Part shown: positions 29,336 through 38,052 of the stretch, piece by piece
How positions within the stretch are numbered: the stretch's first letter is position 1
How the letters are laid out: each line of letters begins with the position of its first letter
Source: JBBTCJ01 sp038043285
GTDB lineage: Bacteria; Planctomycetota; Phycisphaerae; UBA1845
Assembly (NCBI GenBank): GCA_038043285.1
Contig: JBBTCJ010000022.1
Span: forward strand, 1-64,000
Reading direction: 5' to 3'
DNA length: 64,000 nt
Notes under the pieces: generated by a model
Told to the model about the DNA's origin: nothing
What the model saw: the letters and a program-made list of their open reading frames with translations, nothing else
The model's database searches: none
Made by a program: the position numbers and the translations under genes

Positions 29336-30529
29336 ATGTTTCTGTCCGATGATGAGCTGAGGCAGTTCGCGCACGGGCAGGAAAGCGGTCGCGTCGAACG
29401 CAAGGGATCGCTGAGTGACCGTGAACAGATCAAAAAAACCATCTGTGCATTCGCAAACGATTTGGCCGACTGCCGGAAGCCCGGCATCCTGCTCATCGGT
29501 CTCGACGATGGCGGGTCTTGCGCTGGGTTGAAGCCGTCGGAAGCGTCCATACGCACAATCGTGGATTTCCGTGGCGAGGGGAACCTTCTCCCGCTCCCGA
29601 CGTTCTGCGTCGAGTGGCGCCGGATTGACTCATGCGACGTACTCGTCGTTCAGGTTGAACCATCCGCGGTTCCGCCGGTGCGCCTACGGGGCCGGGTTTG
29701 GGTTCGGATTGGTCCGACGGTTCGTGCAGCGACGCCCGAGGAGGAAAAACGACTTTCTGAAAGGCGCCGATGGCACGACTTGCCGTTTGACCATCAACCG
29801 ATCGATGCGGCATCACCGTCCGATCTTGATATCCGTTTGTTCGAGGGGGTTTATTTGCCCGGTGCGATTGACCGAGAGGTGCTCGAGGCGAACCAGCGAT
29901 CGTCCGTCGAGCAGCTCGCATCGCTACGGTTTTTGACCTCCAACGGGAGGCCCACGGTTGCGGGAATTCTTGTACTCGGAAAGGATCCGAGGCAATGGGT
30001 GCCTGCCGCATACGTGCAGTTTGCTAGATTCGCCGGAACGGAGATTTCCGACGACGTACAAGACCAGAAGGAACTCTTTGGACCTATCCCTACGTTGATG
30101 CAAATGATGGAGGAGACCCTGGCGGTCAACATACGGATTGCGACGCAGATCGGCGGAGGAGTCGTCGAAAGTCGGAACCCGGATTATCCGGTGGACGCGT
30201 TACGTCAGTTGGTGAGGAACGCCGTCATGCACCGCGCCTACGAGGGTACGCATGCGCCAGTGCGCGTTCACTGGTTCGCTGATCGAATCGAGATCTACAA
30301 TCCAGGAGGACCGTTCGGGATCGTAAACCGCGGCAACTTCGGGCAACCCGGCGTGACGGACTACCGGAATCCGGTTCTTGCCGAGGCGATGAAGGTTCTG
30401 GGGTACGTCCAGCGTTTCGGCGCGGGGATTCCGATCGCAAGGAGGGAACTGGAGAGAAACCGGAACCCAGCGCCTGAGTTCTTCGTGGAAGCTGAACACG
30501 TCCTGGTCACGGTTCGCAAACAGCCATGA
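29336..30529 (+). CDS. AlbA_2/Schlafen-like ATP-binding protein
   Basis: This 397-residue protein begins with the Schlafen AlbA_2 pattern (residues about 10-120): GRVERKGSLSDREQIKKTICAFANDLA, then GILLIGLDDGG, and ends that domain with VRIGPT. The C-terminal part has the HATPase_c_4-like block LRQLVRNAVMHRAYE...VRVHWFADRIEIYNPGG. Proteins of this type are often annotated as putative DNA-binding transcriptional regulators and some take part in phage defence. No ribosome site is clear. Its stop overlaps the start of the ParA-like gene by four bases (ATGA). Local GC is visibly lower than in ispG (one 60-base sample is 28 GC), so it may be acquired. Confidence 0.82.
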   Translation: MFLSDDELRQFAHGQESGRVERKGSLSDREQIKKTICAFANDLADCRKPGILLIGLDDGGSCAGLKPSEASIRTIVDFRGEGNLLPLPTFCVEWRRIDSCDVLVVQVEPSAVPPVRLRGRVWVRIGPTVRAATPEEEKRLSERRRWHDLPFDHQPIDAASPSDLDIRLFEGVYLPGAIDREVLEANQRSSVEQLASLRFLTSNGRPTVAGILVLGKDPRQWVPAAYVQFARFAGTEISDDVQDQKELFGPIPTLMQMMEETLAVNIRIATQIGGGVVESRNPDYPVDALRQLVRNAVMHRAYEGTHAPVRVHWFADRIEIYNPGGPFGIVNRGNFGQPGVTDYRNPVLAEAMKVLGYVQRFGAGIPIARRELERNRNPAPEFFVEAEHVLVTVRKQP

Positions 30530-31533
30530 AAGCGATCGCCTTCTTTAACAACAAAGGTGGAGTGGGAAAGACCTCGCTTGTTTACCATCTGGCGTGGATG
30601 TTCTCGGATTTGGGCGTGCGAATTGTCGCCGCCGACCTTGATCCACAGGCCAACCTCACCTCGATGTTCCTCAATGAAGACAAATTGGAGAAGCTTTGGC
30701 CGGATTCCGACCACGACTTTACGGCGCTCGGTTCGGTTGCTCCGATTCTCAAGGGGACCGGGGACATAGCGGATCCACATGTCGAGGAAATCACGGAGAA
30801 CCTTGGACTCATCGTCGGCGACCTGGGGCTCGCACGGTTCGAAGCAAAGTTGTCGGAGGCGTGGCCGAAATGCGTTGACCAAGACGAGTCGGCTTTCCGT
30901 GCCGTCTCTTCTTTCTATCGGATTCTCGTTTCCGCTTGCAAGAAACGCGATGCGGAGTGGGCGCTGATCGACGTGGGGCCGAACTTGGGCGCGCTCAATC
31001 GCTCAGCTGTTCTCGCCGCAGATTCGGTCGTCGTCCCCATTGCCGCGGACTTGTACTCCTTACAGGGCTTGAAGAACCTCGGACCCACTCTGCGTGACTG
31101 GCGGAAGCAATGGAAGGACCGGCTCGAAAGGGTGCCGAAAGCCGACTCGCTGCCTCTTCCCCAAGGAGCGATGGAACCCGCAGGGTACATCGTCATGCAA
31201 CACGCCGTTCGTCTGGATCGTCCGGTCAAAGCCTACGAGCGTTGGACACGGCGCATTCCAGAAACATATCGGCAGGAAATGCTTGAGGATCCTACGGAAG
31301 GAAGCCTTGACCCCAAGGACGACCCGGCCTGCCTTGCATCGTTGAAGCACTATAGAAGCCTTATGCCGTTGGCCCAGGACGCGCTGAAGCCGATGTTTCA
31401 ACTCAAGGCCGCGGATGGGGCTTTGGGAGCCCACGTATCGGCGGTCCAGAGTTGCTACAATGATTTTAAATCGCTCGCCCTCAGGATAGCTAAGGTATGC
31501 GGGATTGAGGTACCGCGCTTCCACTCGCCCTAA
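30526..31533 (+). CDS. ParA/MinD-type P-loop ATPase
   Basis: The 335-residue protein opens with the deviant Walker A motif NKGGVGKTS (Lys10 and Lys15), then AADLDPQANLT and WALIDVGPNLGAL (Walker B region near residue 146). These are ParA/Soj hallmarks. It differs from plasmid-partition ParA in that no ParB gene is near. Its start overlaps the AlbA_2 gene stop, so the two are likely translated together. The function of a ParA paired with AlbA_2 is not known to me. Its GC is also lower than its neighbours. Downstream, 237 bases separate it from pntAA. Confidence 0.85.
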   Translation: MKAIAFFNNKGGVGKTSLVYHLAWMFSDLGVRIVAADLDPQANLTSMFLNEDKLEKLWPDSDHDFTALGSVAPILKGTGDIADPHVEEITENLGLIVGDLGLARFEAKLSEAWPKCVDQDESAFRAVSSFYRILVSACKKRDAEWALIDVGPNLGALNRSAVLAADSVVVPIAADLYSLQGLKNLGPTLRDWRKQWKDRLERVPKADSLPLPQGAMEPAGYIVMQHAVRLDRPVKAYERWTRRIPETYRQEMLEDPTEGSLDPKDDPACLASLKHYRSLMPLAQDALKPMFQLKAADGALGAHVSAVQSCYNDFKSLALRIAKVCGIEVPRFHSP

Positions 31534-31770
31534 GTCCCGTTGCCCGTTCATGTTGTCCGAGCGTGGTGCGCGACGGGTCTGGGCCGGAGTCGGCATGGTG
31601 CCCCGGAACCGATTTTCACCTGCTGGCGTGGTATTGAACTTGCCTGTAAGGTGAGGGTCGAAGGCGGTTCGGTGGGGCGTGGTCAGCACCAAACCGCCGG
31701 ACGGAAGCGCGCGATCCGCGCCCCAAGCGAGGCTCCGCGCCGTGGGCCGAGTTACCCATAGGTAAAACGC

Positions 31771-32925
31771 ATGATACTAGCCGTTCCGAAAGAGGTCGTT
31801 GACGGTGAACGACGCGTCGCGTTGGTCCCGGAATCGGTCAAGAAGCTGGTGAAGGCCGGGGCGGACGTGGTTCTGGAAGCCGGCGCGGGCGTCGCCTCCT
31901 ATTTCTCCGACGACGACTACCAGGGCGCCGGAGCGACGATCGAACCCGACGTGGTCAAGCTTCTGTCGGCCGCGGACTTCATCGCCAAAGTTCAACCTCC
32001 CGTGCACCATCCGGTCGCCGGTCGGCATGAAGTCGATCTGTTCCGCGAGGGGGCGGCGTTTCTGACGACCCTCTATCCGACCCGCAACCTCGACGCGGTC
32101 CGCCGGCTGGCGGCCCGCCGGATCACCAGTTTCGCAGCCGACTGCATCCCGCGAACGACGCGGGCCCAGACCATGGACGTGCTGTCGTCGATGGCCAACA
32201 TCGCCGGGTACAAGGGCGTCATCCTCGCCGCCGATCAGCTCGCCAAATACTTCCCCATGTTCATGACCGCTGCCGGAACGGTTTTTCAGGCCAAGGTGTT
32301 CGTCATCGGGGCGGGGGTCGCGGGGTTGCAGGCGATCGCCACCGCCAAGCGCCTCGGCGCGACGGTGACGGCCACCGACACCCGACCGGTCGTCAGGGAA
32401 CAGGTGGAAAGCGTCGGCGGGAAGTTCGTTGGGGTAGATGCATCGGAGAGTGCTCAAGACGCGGGCGGATACGCGAAGGAACTCTCCAAGGATTTCTATG
32501 ATAAACAAGCGAAGTTGATTTCCGACCAGTGCGCAATCAACGACGTGGTGGTGACCACGGCGCTCATCGGCGGGGTGAAGGCGCCGAAACTGATCACCGA
32601 GGAGATGGTTCGGCGCATGAAGCCGGGATCGGTGCTCATCGACCTGGCCGCCGAGGGCGGCGGCAACTGCGTGCTCAGCGAGCCGGGCAAGATGGTCGAG
32701 AAGCACAACGTCAAGATCTGCGCGCCGCTGAACCTCCCGTCGCAAATGCCGCTGCACGCCAGCACCCTGTACTCGCGCAACGTGACGTCGTTTCTGACCG
32801 CGTTTCTGAAGGACAAGGCCTTCAACCTCGATTGGAACGACGAGATTCTCAAAGGCGCCGTCATTACCCATTTTGGAGAGGTCATGCACGGTCCGACGAA
32901 GGACGCGTTGTCGAAGGCGACCTGA
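31771..32925 (+). CDS. pntAA: Proton-translocating transhydrogenase subunit alpha part 1
   Basis: This 384-residue protein is domain I of the transhydrogenase, which binds NAD(H). Landmarks are PKEVVDGERRVALVPESV, the Rossmann motif VIGAGVAGLQAIATAKRLG, DTRPVVREQVESVGG and the C-terminal PSQMPLHASTLYSRNV. The enzyme couples hydride transfer between NADH and NADP+ to proton flow, and supplies NADPH. Three separate genes (alpha1, alpha2, beta) follow in order, as in Rhodospirillum. It starts with ATG 31771. Confidence 0.95.
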   Translation: MILAVPKEVVDGERRVALVPESVKKLVKAGADVVLEAGAGVASYFSDDDYQGAGATIEPDVVKLLSAADFIAKVQPPVHHPVAGRHEVDLFREGAAFLTTLYPTRNLDAVRRLAARRITSFAADCIPRTTRAQTMDVLSSMANIAGYKGVILAADQLAKYFPMFMTAAGTVFQAKVFVIGAGVAGLQAIATAKRLGATVTATDTRPVVREQVESVGGKFVGVDASESAQDAGGYAKELSKDFYDKQAKLISDQCAINDVVVTTALIGGVKAPKLITEEMVRRMKPGSVLIDLAAEGGGNCVLSEPGKMVEKHNVKICAPLNLPSQMPLHASTLYSRNVTSFLTAFLKDKAFNLDWNDEILKGAVITHFGEVMHGPTKDALSKAT

Positions 32926-33015
32926 GCCGCGGGCTTAACGCCCGCGCCAACGATCGCCCACGACCCTTCGCCGCCGGTTCAACCGGAAGGAAACCGCACA
33001 CACGGGAACAACGCC

Positions 33016-33309
33016 ATGCAGCAGTTGGATTTGTGGTCGATGCTGTTCGTGTTCATGCTCGCAACCTTCATCGGGTTCGAGGTGATCCGCAACGTTTCAC
33101 GGCTGCTTCACACGCCGTTGATGTCCCTGACCAACGCGATTTCCGCGATTGCCGTGGTCGGTTCGATCATCATCGCCGGCGAGCAGAAGGGCACCTTTGC
33201 CACCGTGCTGGGAACCGTCGCGGTGGCCGCCTCGATGACCAACATCGTCAGCGGATTCCTCATCACCGACCGGATGCTCAAGATGTTCAAGAAGCCGGGG
33301 GCGAAGTGA
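33016..33309 (+). CDS. pntAB: Transhydrogenase subunit alpha part 2 (membrane domain)
   Basis: This 97-residue protein has about three membrane segments (SMLFVFMLATFIGFEVI, SAIAVVGSIIIA, TVLGTVAVAASMTNIVSGFLI) and matches domain II of the alpha subunit. With pntB it forms the proton-conducting part. Its stop overlaps the possible GTG start of pntB, so the two are translationally linked. The gap from pntAA is 90 bases and holds the palindrome GCCGCGGGC...GCCCGCG (32926-32945). Confidence 0.93.
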   Translation: MQQLDLWSMLFVFMLATFIGFEVIRNVSRLLHTPLMSLTNAISAIAVVGSIIIAGEQKGTFATVLGTVAVAASMTNIVSGFLITDRMLKMFKKPGAK

Positions 33310-33311
33310 TC

Positions 33312-34715
33312 ATGGGCGCGACCGCGATCGACAACCTGACGCAACTCACCTACCTGGCCGCCACGGCGTTGTTCGTCTTTTCACTGAAATGGCTCAGCTC
33401 TCCCAAGACCGCCCGGCGCGGCGTCGTGGCCGGAGCTTTGGCGATGACCGCGGCCATCCTCGGCACCCTGCTGCACCATGAGATCATCACCTTCAAGTGG
33501 ATCGGCATTGCTTTTGTGATCGGAACGGTCATCGGCGTGCCGCTCTCCTGGGTGCCGCTGACGGCGGTGCCGCAACGGACCGCGCTGTCGCACTCGTTCG
33601 GCGGGCTGGCGGCGGGGCTGGTTGGAACGGCCAAGTACTTCATCTGGCTTCACGAGGACGGCGCCCTCACCACATTCCGCACCACGGCCATCATCATCGA
33701 GGTGATCCTGGGATTCGTGACCTTTACCGGAAGCCTGATGGCTTGCGGAAAACTGCAGGAATGGATTCCCACGCGACCGATCACCTATAAGAACCAGAAC
33801 TTCATCAACCTTGCGCTGTTGCTGATCGCCGCCGTGGTCGGCGTGATTCTGATCCTCAATCCGCAAACGTGGGGGCTGTTCCCGCTCGTGATTCTTTTGT
33901 CGCTGGCGTTCGGTGTGCTGCTTATCATTCCCATCGGCGGCGCCGACATGCCCACGGTCATCTCGCTGCTGAATGCCTACGCCGGTCTTTCGGCCGTGGC
34001 CATGGGCTTCGTCCTCGAAAACAAACTGCTCATCACCGCGGGCGCGCTGGACGGATCGTCGGGCTTCATCCTCTCGGTCATCATGTGCCGGGCGATGAAC
34101 CGCTCGTTCACCAACGTCCTCTTCGGCGCCTTCGGACAGGTGCAGACGTCCGCCGCTGCGGCCGAGCAGAAGTCCTACAAATCCGCCACGCCGCAGGACG
34201 CGGCCCAAATGCTGGAGACCGCCGGCAGCGTGGTGGTCATCCCCGGTTACGGGATGGCCGTCGCCCAGGCGCAACATCGCGTGCGGGAATTGTATGACCA
34301 ACTCACCAAACGCGGGGTCAACGTCAAGTTCGCTATTCATCCCGTAGCCGGCCGCATGCCCGGGCACATGAACGTGCTGCTCGCCGAAGCGGAGATCCCC
34401 TACGACAAGCTGGTGGAGATGGACGACATCAACGGCGAAATGGTCCAGGTGGACGTGGCCCTGGTGCTGGGCGCCAACGACGTGGTCAACCCGGCCGCCC
34501 GGCACGACAAAAACAGCCCGATCTACGGCATGCCGATCATCGACGCGGACAAGGCCAAAACGTGCCTGGCCGTCAAACGCACCATGAACCCCGGCTTCGC
34601 GGGAATCGAAAACGAACTCTACTACGCCGACAACACCCTGATGGTCTTCGGCGACGCGAAGGCCGTCGTCGGCGACGTGGTCAAGGAACTCTCCGGCCAA
34701 ACTGGGATTCACTGA
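33312..34715 (+). CDS. pntB: Transhydrogenase subunit beta
   Basis: With ATG 33312 the protein has 467 residues, normal for PntB. The N-terminal half is membrane-bound, with about nine helices. The NADP(H)-binding domain III at the C terminus has VIPGYGMAVAQAQH, PVAGRMPGHMNVLLAEA, LGANDVVNPAAR and KRTMNPGFAGIENELYY. GTG 33306, overlapping the pntAB stop, is an alternative start. It is the third gene of the transhydrogenase operon. Downstream is a gene-free 470-base region. Confidence 0.94.
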   Translation: MGATAIDNLTQLTYLAATALFVFSLKWLSSPKTARRGVVAGALAMTAAILGTLLHHEIITFKWIGIAFVIGTVIGVPLSWVPLTAVPQRTALSHSFGGLAAGLVGTAKYFIWLHEDGALTTFRTTAIIIEVILGFVTFTGSLMACGKLQEWIPTRPITYKNQNFINLALLLIAAVVGVILILNPQTWGLFPLVILLSLAFGVLLIIPIGGADMPTVISLLNAYAGLSAVAMGFVLENKLLITAGALDGSSGFILSVIMCRAMNRSFTNVLFGAFGQVQTSAAAAEQKSYKSATPQDAAQMLETAGSVVVIPGYGMAVAQAQHRVRELYDQLTKRGVNVKFAIHPVAGRMPGHMNVLLAEAEIPYDKLVEMDDINGEMVQVDVALVLGANDVVNPAARHDKNSPIYGMPIIDADKAKTCLAVKRTMNPGFAGIENELYYADNTLMVFGDAKAVVGDVVKELSGQTGIH

Positions 34716-35188
34716 CCTCATACCAGGCACAGGTCGGAAGTGTCCACTGGGACTGTCGACGTACCAGGGTCTTTCAGTTTTCTATTCGCGGGATATTGCC
34801 GTGAATCGGCGGGACTCGTTGGCCGATCCCCGTCCGCCGGCATGGTCTATCAAAAGCCCAATATGGGGGGGGACCGCTCCCTTGCGGTCGCGGTACTGAT
34901 AGGCTTGACTCCGACAAAAGACCTTGGGGGGTGACATCATTTCGGCGTTTCGCTGTTTGGAGTTTCCAACGCTCCCGCCTTTCCCGTCGTGGCTTCGTCA
35001 CTGCGCGGCTTCGACCGTCCCCGTTCGTCGAGCGTCGCACGCCACTCGGCGGCCTTCTCGGCATAGCCCTGGCCCGGCTCGGCGGCGTCCCATAGGACCC
35101 GTTGCCCACGAATTGTTATTCCGCCGCCCACAATTCAGACGTCTGAACCGGGCACGGTTGAGCACCCAGGTACGTTCAATGTGACCTC
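34716..35188. other. Intergenic region between pntB and the kinase gene
   Basis: This 473-base region separates two converging genes. It contains one copy of the CCGCTCCCT/GGTCGCGG repeat (34874-34897, CCGCTCCCTTGCGGTCGCGGTAC). A 64-codon GTG-started frame on the minus strand (34937-35131) reads as protein-like but has no ribosome site or known relatives. I see nothing else. Confidence 0.5.
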
Positions 35189-37759
35189 CTATGGCTTCTG
35201 CGAAGGTGATTTCGGCGCCCGGGATTGCTCCTTGGCGACAAGTTCCCTGTAATTGGCCAATCGCGTGACGAACTCATGGTTGTGCGGAAAGAGCGCCACG
35301 GCAAGTTCTTGAGACTCCACCGCCTTTTCGTTGTTGCCGCTGAGGTGATACGCCGCGGCAAGCGTGTCGAGCAGGGGTCCGTTTTTCCCCTTGGAAATTT
35401 CGAGCGCCTTTTGGGCGAACGTAAGCGCGGTGCCCACCGAGGACGGGTCTTGCGAAGCGCAGTCCAGCAGGCACTGCGCGTACCACGCCATAGCGTACTC
35501 ACTAGCGTTCGGACGTTTCACAGCCTCTCGCCGAATCTCCAGGGCCTCGTCACACGCGACCCGGGCTGCCTCGTGCTGCCCCGTGCCCTGCAGCACCAGC
35601 GCCAGTTCGACAAGACTCGAACCCAACTGCAGGGAACCGCCTCCGTCTTTCTTCCGACTGCACGCAACGGCTTCATGGGCCAAGCGTTCGGCGGACTTCA
35701 AGTCACCTTTGGCGCGACAGAGTCTGGTCATGACCCTCAACGTAACAGGCGCCCATGGGTGCTCATTGCGGTACACGTTTCTCCAAAACTCGAGTGCTTC
35801 ACGAAGGAGCGGTTCGGCTTTGTCGTAATCACCTTTTTCGAAAAGCAGCAGCCCATAGAAGTGCAGGGACATGGTGAAATCTAGTAGACGGTCTCCCGGC
35901 AGCCTACGGTAAATCGCACACCCTTCTTCATACAACGGTTCCGCGTTGCGGTAGTCGCCACTAAGGTACAGCGATTGAGCCAGGGTAATCAGGGCATCGG
36001 CAACGTCGTGGTGTTCCCTTCCGTGCAATTTAAGCCGGATGTCCAGCACCTCGCGGGCGGCTTGGAGCATGGCAGCATGGTCTTGGCTAATCATGACATT
36101 ACCGATGCCCATCAGACTGTTTGCAACGTCGGCATGCACGTTCCCATACAGCTTTCGGCGAACGTCGAGCGATTCCCTGAGGAGCGCTTCAGCGCCCTTT
36201 TGATCGCCCTTGTCTTGGGTAAGGAACCATCCCAAGTGATAAAGGCTATCCGCGCGCTCGGGGTGGTCGCTCGGGAGCTCGCGATTGCGGATTTCCAGGC
36301 CCGCGCGGAGATGTCGCTCGGCATTGTCGATTTGGCCCATAGACTGATAGGTGGTTCCAATCGTCGTATGTAGCGCAGCCTCTACGAGTGGTTGATCCTT
36401 GAACACCGTGGAGACCTCCGCCGCCACTTTGTCGATCATTTCTCGGACGGTGATGTTCGGGCCGGGGCCTTGGTTGGGGTCGGCCGAGCGGAGCATGGTG
36501 CTGAGGTATGCGGTCACGGCCCGAGCGGTATCGCGTTCACGGGCTTTCTCATCTCTAGCACGTTCGGCGCGGACGTACAGCGACGTGCTGACGATGATTC
36601 CCGCGATAAGAACCACAAACACCGCCGCCAGGGAGGCGACGACGGCCTTGTTGCGGCGAGCGAAGACGCGAAGTTGGTAAATGATGCTCGCCCGGCGGGC
36701 GAGGATGGCTTCGCCCGTCAGATAGCGATGGATGTCGTGGGCGAACTCGCCGGCTGATTGGTAGCGGCGATCGCGATCCTTCTCCAGGGCCTTGAAGACA
36801 ATGGTCTCCACGTCGCCGCGCAGGGACTTGTCCACGGTGCTCAGCTTGGAGGGCTGCTGCTCACGAATCATCCGCGTCCCGTCGAAGATTTTCGAGCGGC
36901 TCACCTCGTAGGGCAGCTTGCCGGAGAGCATTTCGTACAAAACCACGCCCAGGGCGTAGACGTCGCTGCGGGTGTCGATGTCCTGCGGGTCGCCCTCGCA
37001 CTGTTCCGGACTCATGTATTGCAGCGTGCCCACGAGTTGCCCGACGTCGGTTTGCAGGGTGGTCACGGCCAAGTCCGAGTCCGTGCCGCGAGCCACCCCG
37101 AAGTCGATGATCTTCACCTGCCCGAGACCCCCGCTTCCCCCCCTGCTAAGGGGGAGTGGGGAGGGGTCGGCGGTCACCAGAACGTTCCCCGGTTTGAGGT
37201 CTCGATGGATGATGCCCTTCTGGTGGCCGTGGTGGACGGCGTCGCAGACCTGGGTGAACAGCTCCAACCGCGGCCGCATGCCGAGCTTCTTCTCGTCCGC
37301 GTACGAGGTGATGGACTTGGCGTTGGGAATGTACTCCATGGCGAAGTAGGGCACGGCTTCGGGGACAAATGCGGCATTGCTGGGGGCGTCCGCTCGCTTT
37401 GCACTCGCGGCTCGTGCTTCGCGCTCGCGGGTCGGATCGGGAACATATGTCCCGGCTTCGTAGATCTGGGCGATGCCCGGATGACGCAAGCGGGCGAGGA
37501 TCTGGGCCTCGTATTCAAAGCGCCGCAGGGCCGATTTCGACGCGATGCCCTGCTTCATGACCTTGACCGCCACGACGCGACGGGGGTTGTCCTGCGTGGC
37601 TTCGTAGACCGTACCCATTCCCCCCGAGGCGATGACCCGCTTGACGTGATACCGTCCGATCCGTTCCGGAATGCGCGAGGAAATGGGGACAGGTGGCGGA
37701 GCGACGGTTTCGGCGAGGCGCGGGTCGGGAGGGTGTTGATCCAGACTCTGATCGGTCAT
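35189..37759 (-). CDS. Ser/Thr protein kinase with membrane segment and TPR repeats
   Basis: The 856-residue protein has an N-terminal Hanks-type kinase domain (about residues 35-350): glycine loop ASGGMGTVYEA, ATP Lys66 in AVKV, HRDLKPGN (185-192), DFG (219-221) and YMSPEQ. A single membrane helix (about 373-391) follows, then a TPR-rich sensor region to the end, with repeats like AERHLRAGLEIRN. Two segments in the kinase are unusual: residues 108-134 (RER EAR-like, between two beta strands) and 197-214 (SPLPLSRGGSGGLG between the catalytic loop and DFG). Both are encoded by repeat-like DNA. Such insertions may be tolerated as surface loops. The substrate is unknown. Confidence 0.93.
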   Translation of the reverse strand: MTDQSLDQHPPDPRLAETVAPPPVPISSRIPERIGRYHVKRVIASGGMGTVYEATQDNPRRVVAVKVMKQGIASKSALRRFEYEAQILARLRHPGIAQIYEAGTYVPDPTREREARAASAKRADAPSNAAFVPEAVPYFAMEYIPNAKSITSYADEKKLGMRPRLELFTQVCDAVHHGHQKGIIHRDLKPGNVLVTADPSPLPLSRGGSGGLGQVKIIDFGVARGTDSDLAVTTLQTDVGQLVGTLQYMSPEQCEGDPQDIDTRSDVYALGVVLYEMLSGKLPYEVSRSKIFDGTRMIREQQPSKLSTVDKSLRGDVETIVFKALEKDRDRRYQSAGEFAHDIHRYLTGEAILARRASIIYQLRVFARRNKAVVASLAAVFVVLIAGIIVSTSLYVRAERARDEKARERDTARAVTAYLSTMLRSADPNQGPGPNITVREMIDKVAAEVSTVFKDQPLVEAALHTTIGTTYQSMGQIDNAERHLRAGLEIRNRELPSDHPERADSLYHLGWFLTQDKGDQKGAEALLRESLDVRRKLYGNVHADVANSLMGIGNVMISQDHAAMLQAAREVLDIRLKLHGREHHDVADALITLAQSLYLSGDYRNAEPLYEEGCAIYRRLPGDRLLDFTMSLHFYGLLLFEKGDYDKAEPLLREALEFWRNVYRNEHPWAPVTLRVMTRLCRAKGDLKSAERLAHEAVACSRKKDGGGSLQLGSSLVELALVLQGTGQHEAARVACDEALEIRREAVKRPNASEYAMAWYAQCLLDCASQDPSSVGTALTFAQKALEISKGKNGPLLDTLAAAYHLSGNNEKAVESQELAVALFPHNHEFVTRLANYRELVAKEQSRAPKSPSQKP
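37118..37171 (-). repeat. Repeat-derived insertion in the kinase gene
   Basis: This 54-base in-frame tract encodes residues 197-214 of the kinase. It contains a CCCCCCC...GGGGG palindrome (37135-37155) similar to that at 54916-54936 in the TPR-ASPIC gene. It lies between HRDLKPGN and DFG, where other PknB-type kinases have only a few residues. Confidence 0.7.
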
Positions 37760-38052
37760 CTCCGGCGGCTCCGCACGCTGCCCGTCGATCGAAAGTGCGT
37801 GGGAATCATCCCCGACCGCGGCGGGTCGTGCAAGGCGGGCAGAGCGCGGGACGGGGCCTTTTCAATGGTCCCCGCGATTCATCGTGCCGCCCGCTCGGAA
37901 CGGCGTTTCGGACCAGCGTGCGGCAGTCGTCCGACGCAGTCCCTGAGGATTGAAAGGCCCTGGTCGACGTACGAGGGTGAATCCCCGTTGCCACGACTAC
38001 GCGAGCGTGAGCGAGCGGAGTTCGTTTCGACCATCAAATCGAGGGCGATGAA

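Noticed and set aside
30526..31533. ParA-like gene as part of a plasmid partition locus
   Set aside because: No ParB gene or repeated centromere-like sites are adjacent and the neighbours are chromosomal genes.
32529..33311. Extended pntB frame across pntAA and pntAB
   Set aside because: It overlaps two real genes in another frame; normal PntB begins at 33306-33312.
34937..35131. 64-codon minus-strand frame between pntB and the kinase
   Set aside because: It reads somewhat protein-like, but has a GTG start without a ribosome site and no known family.
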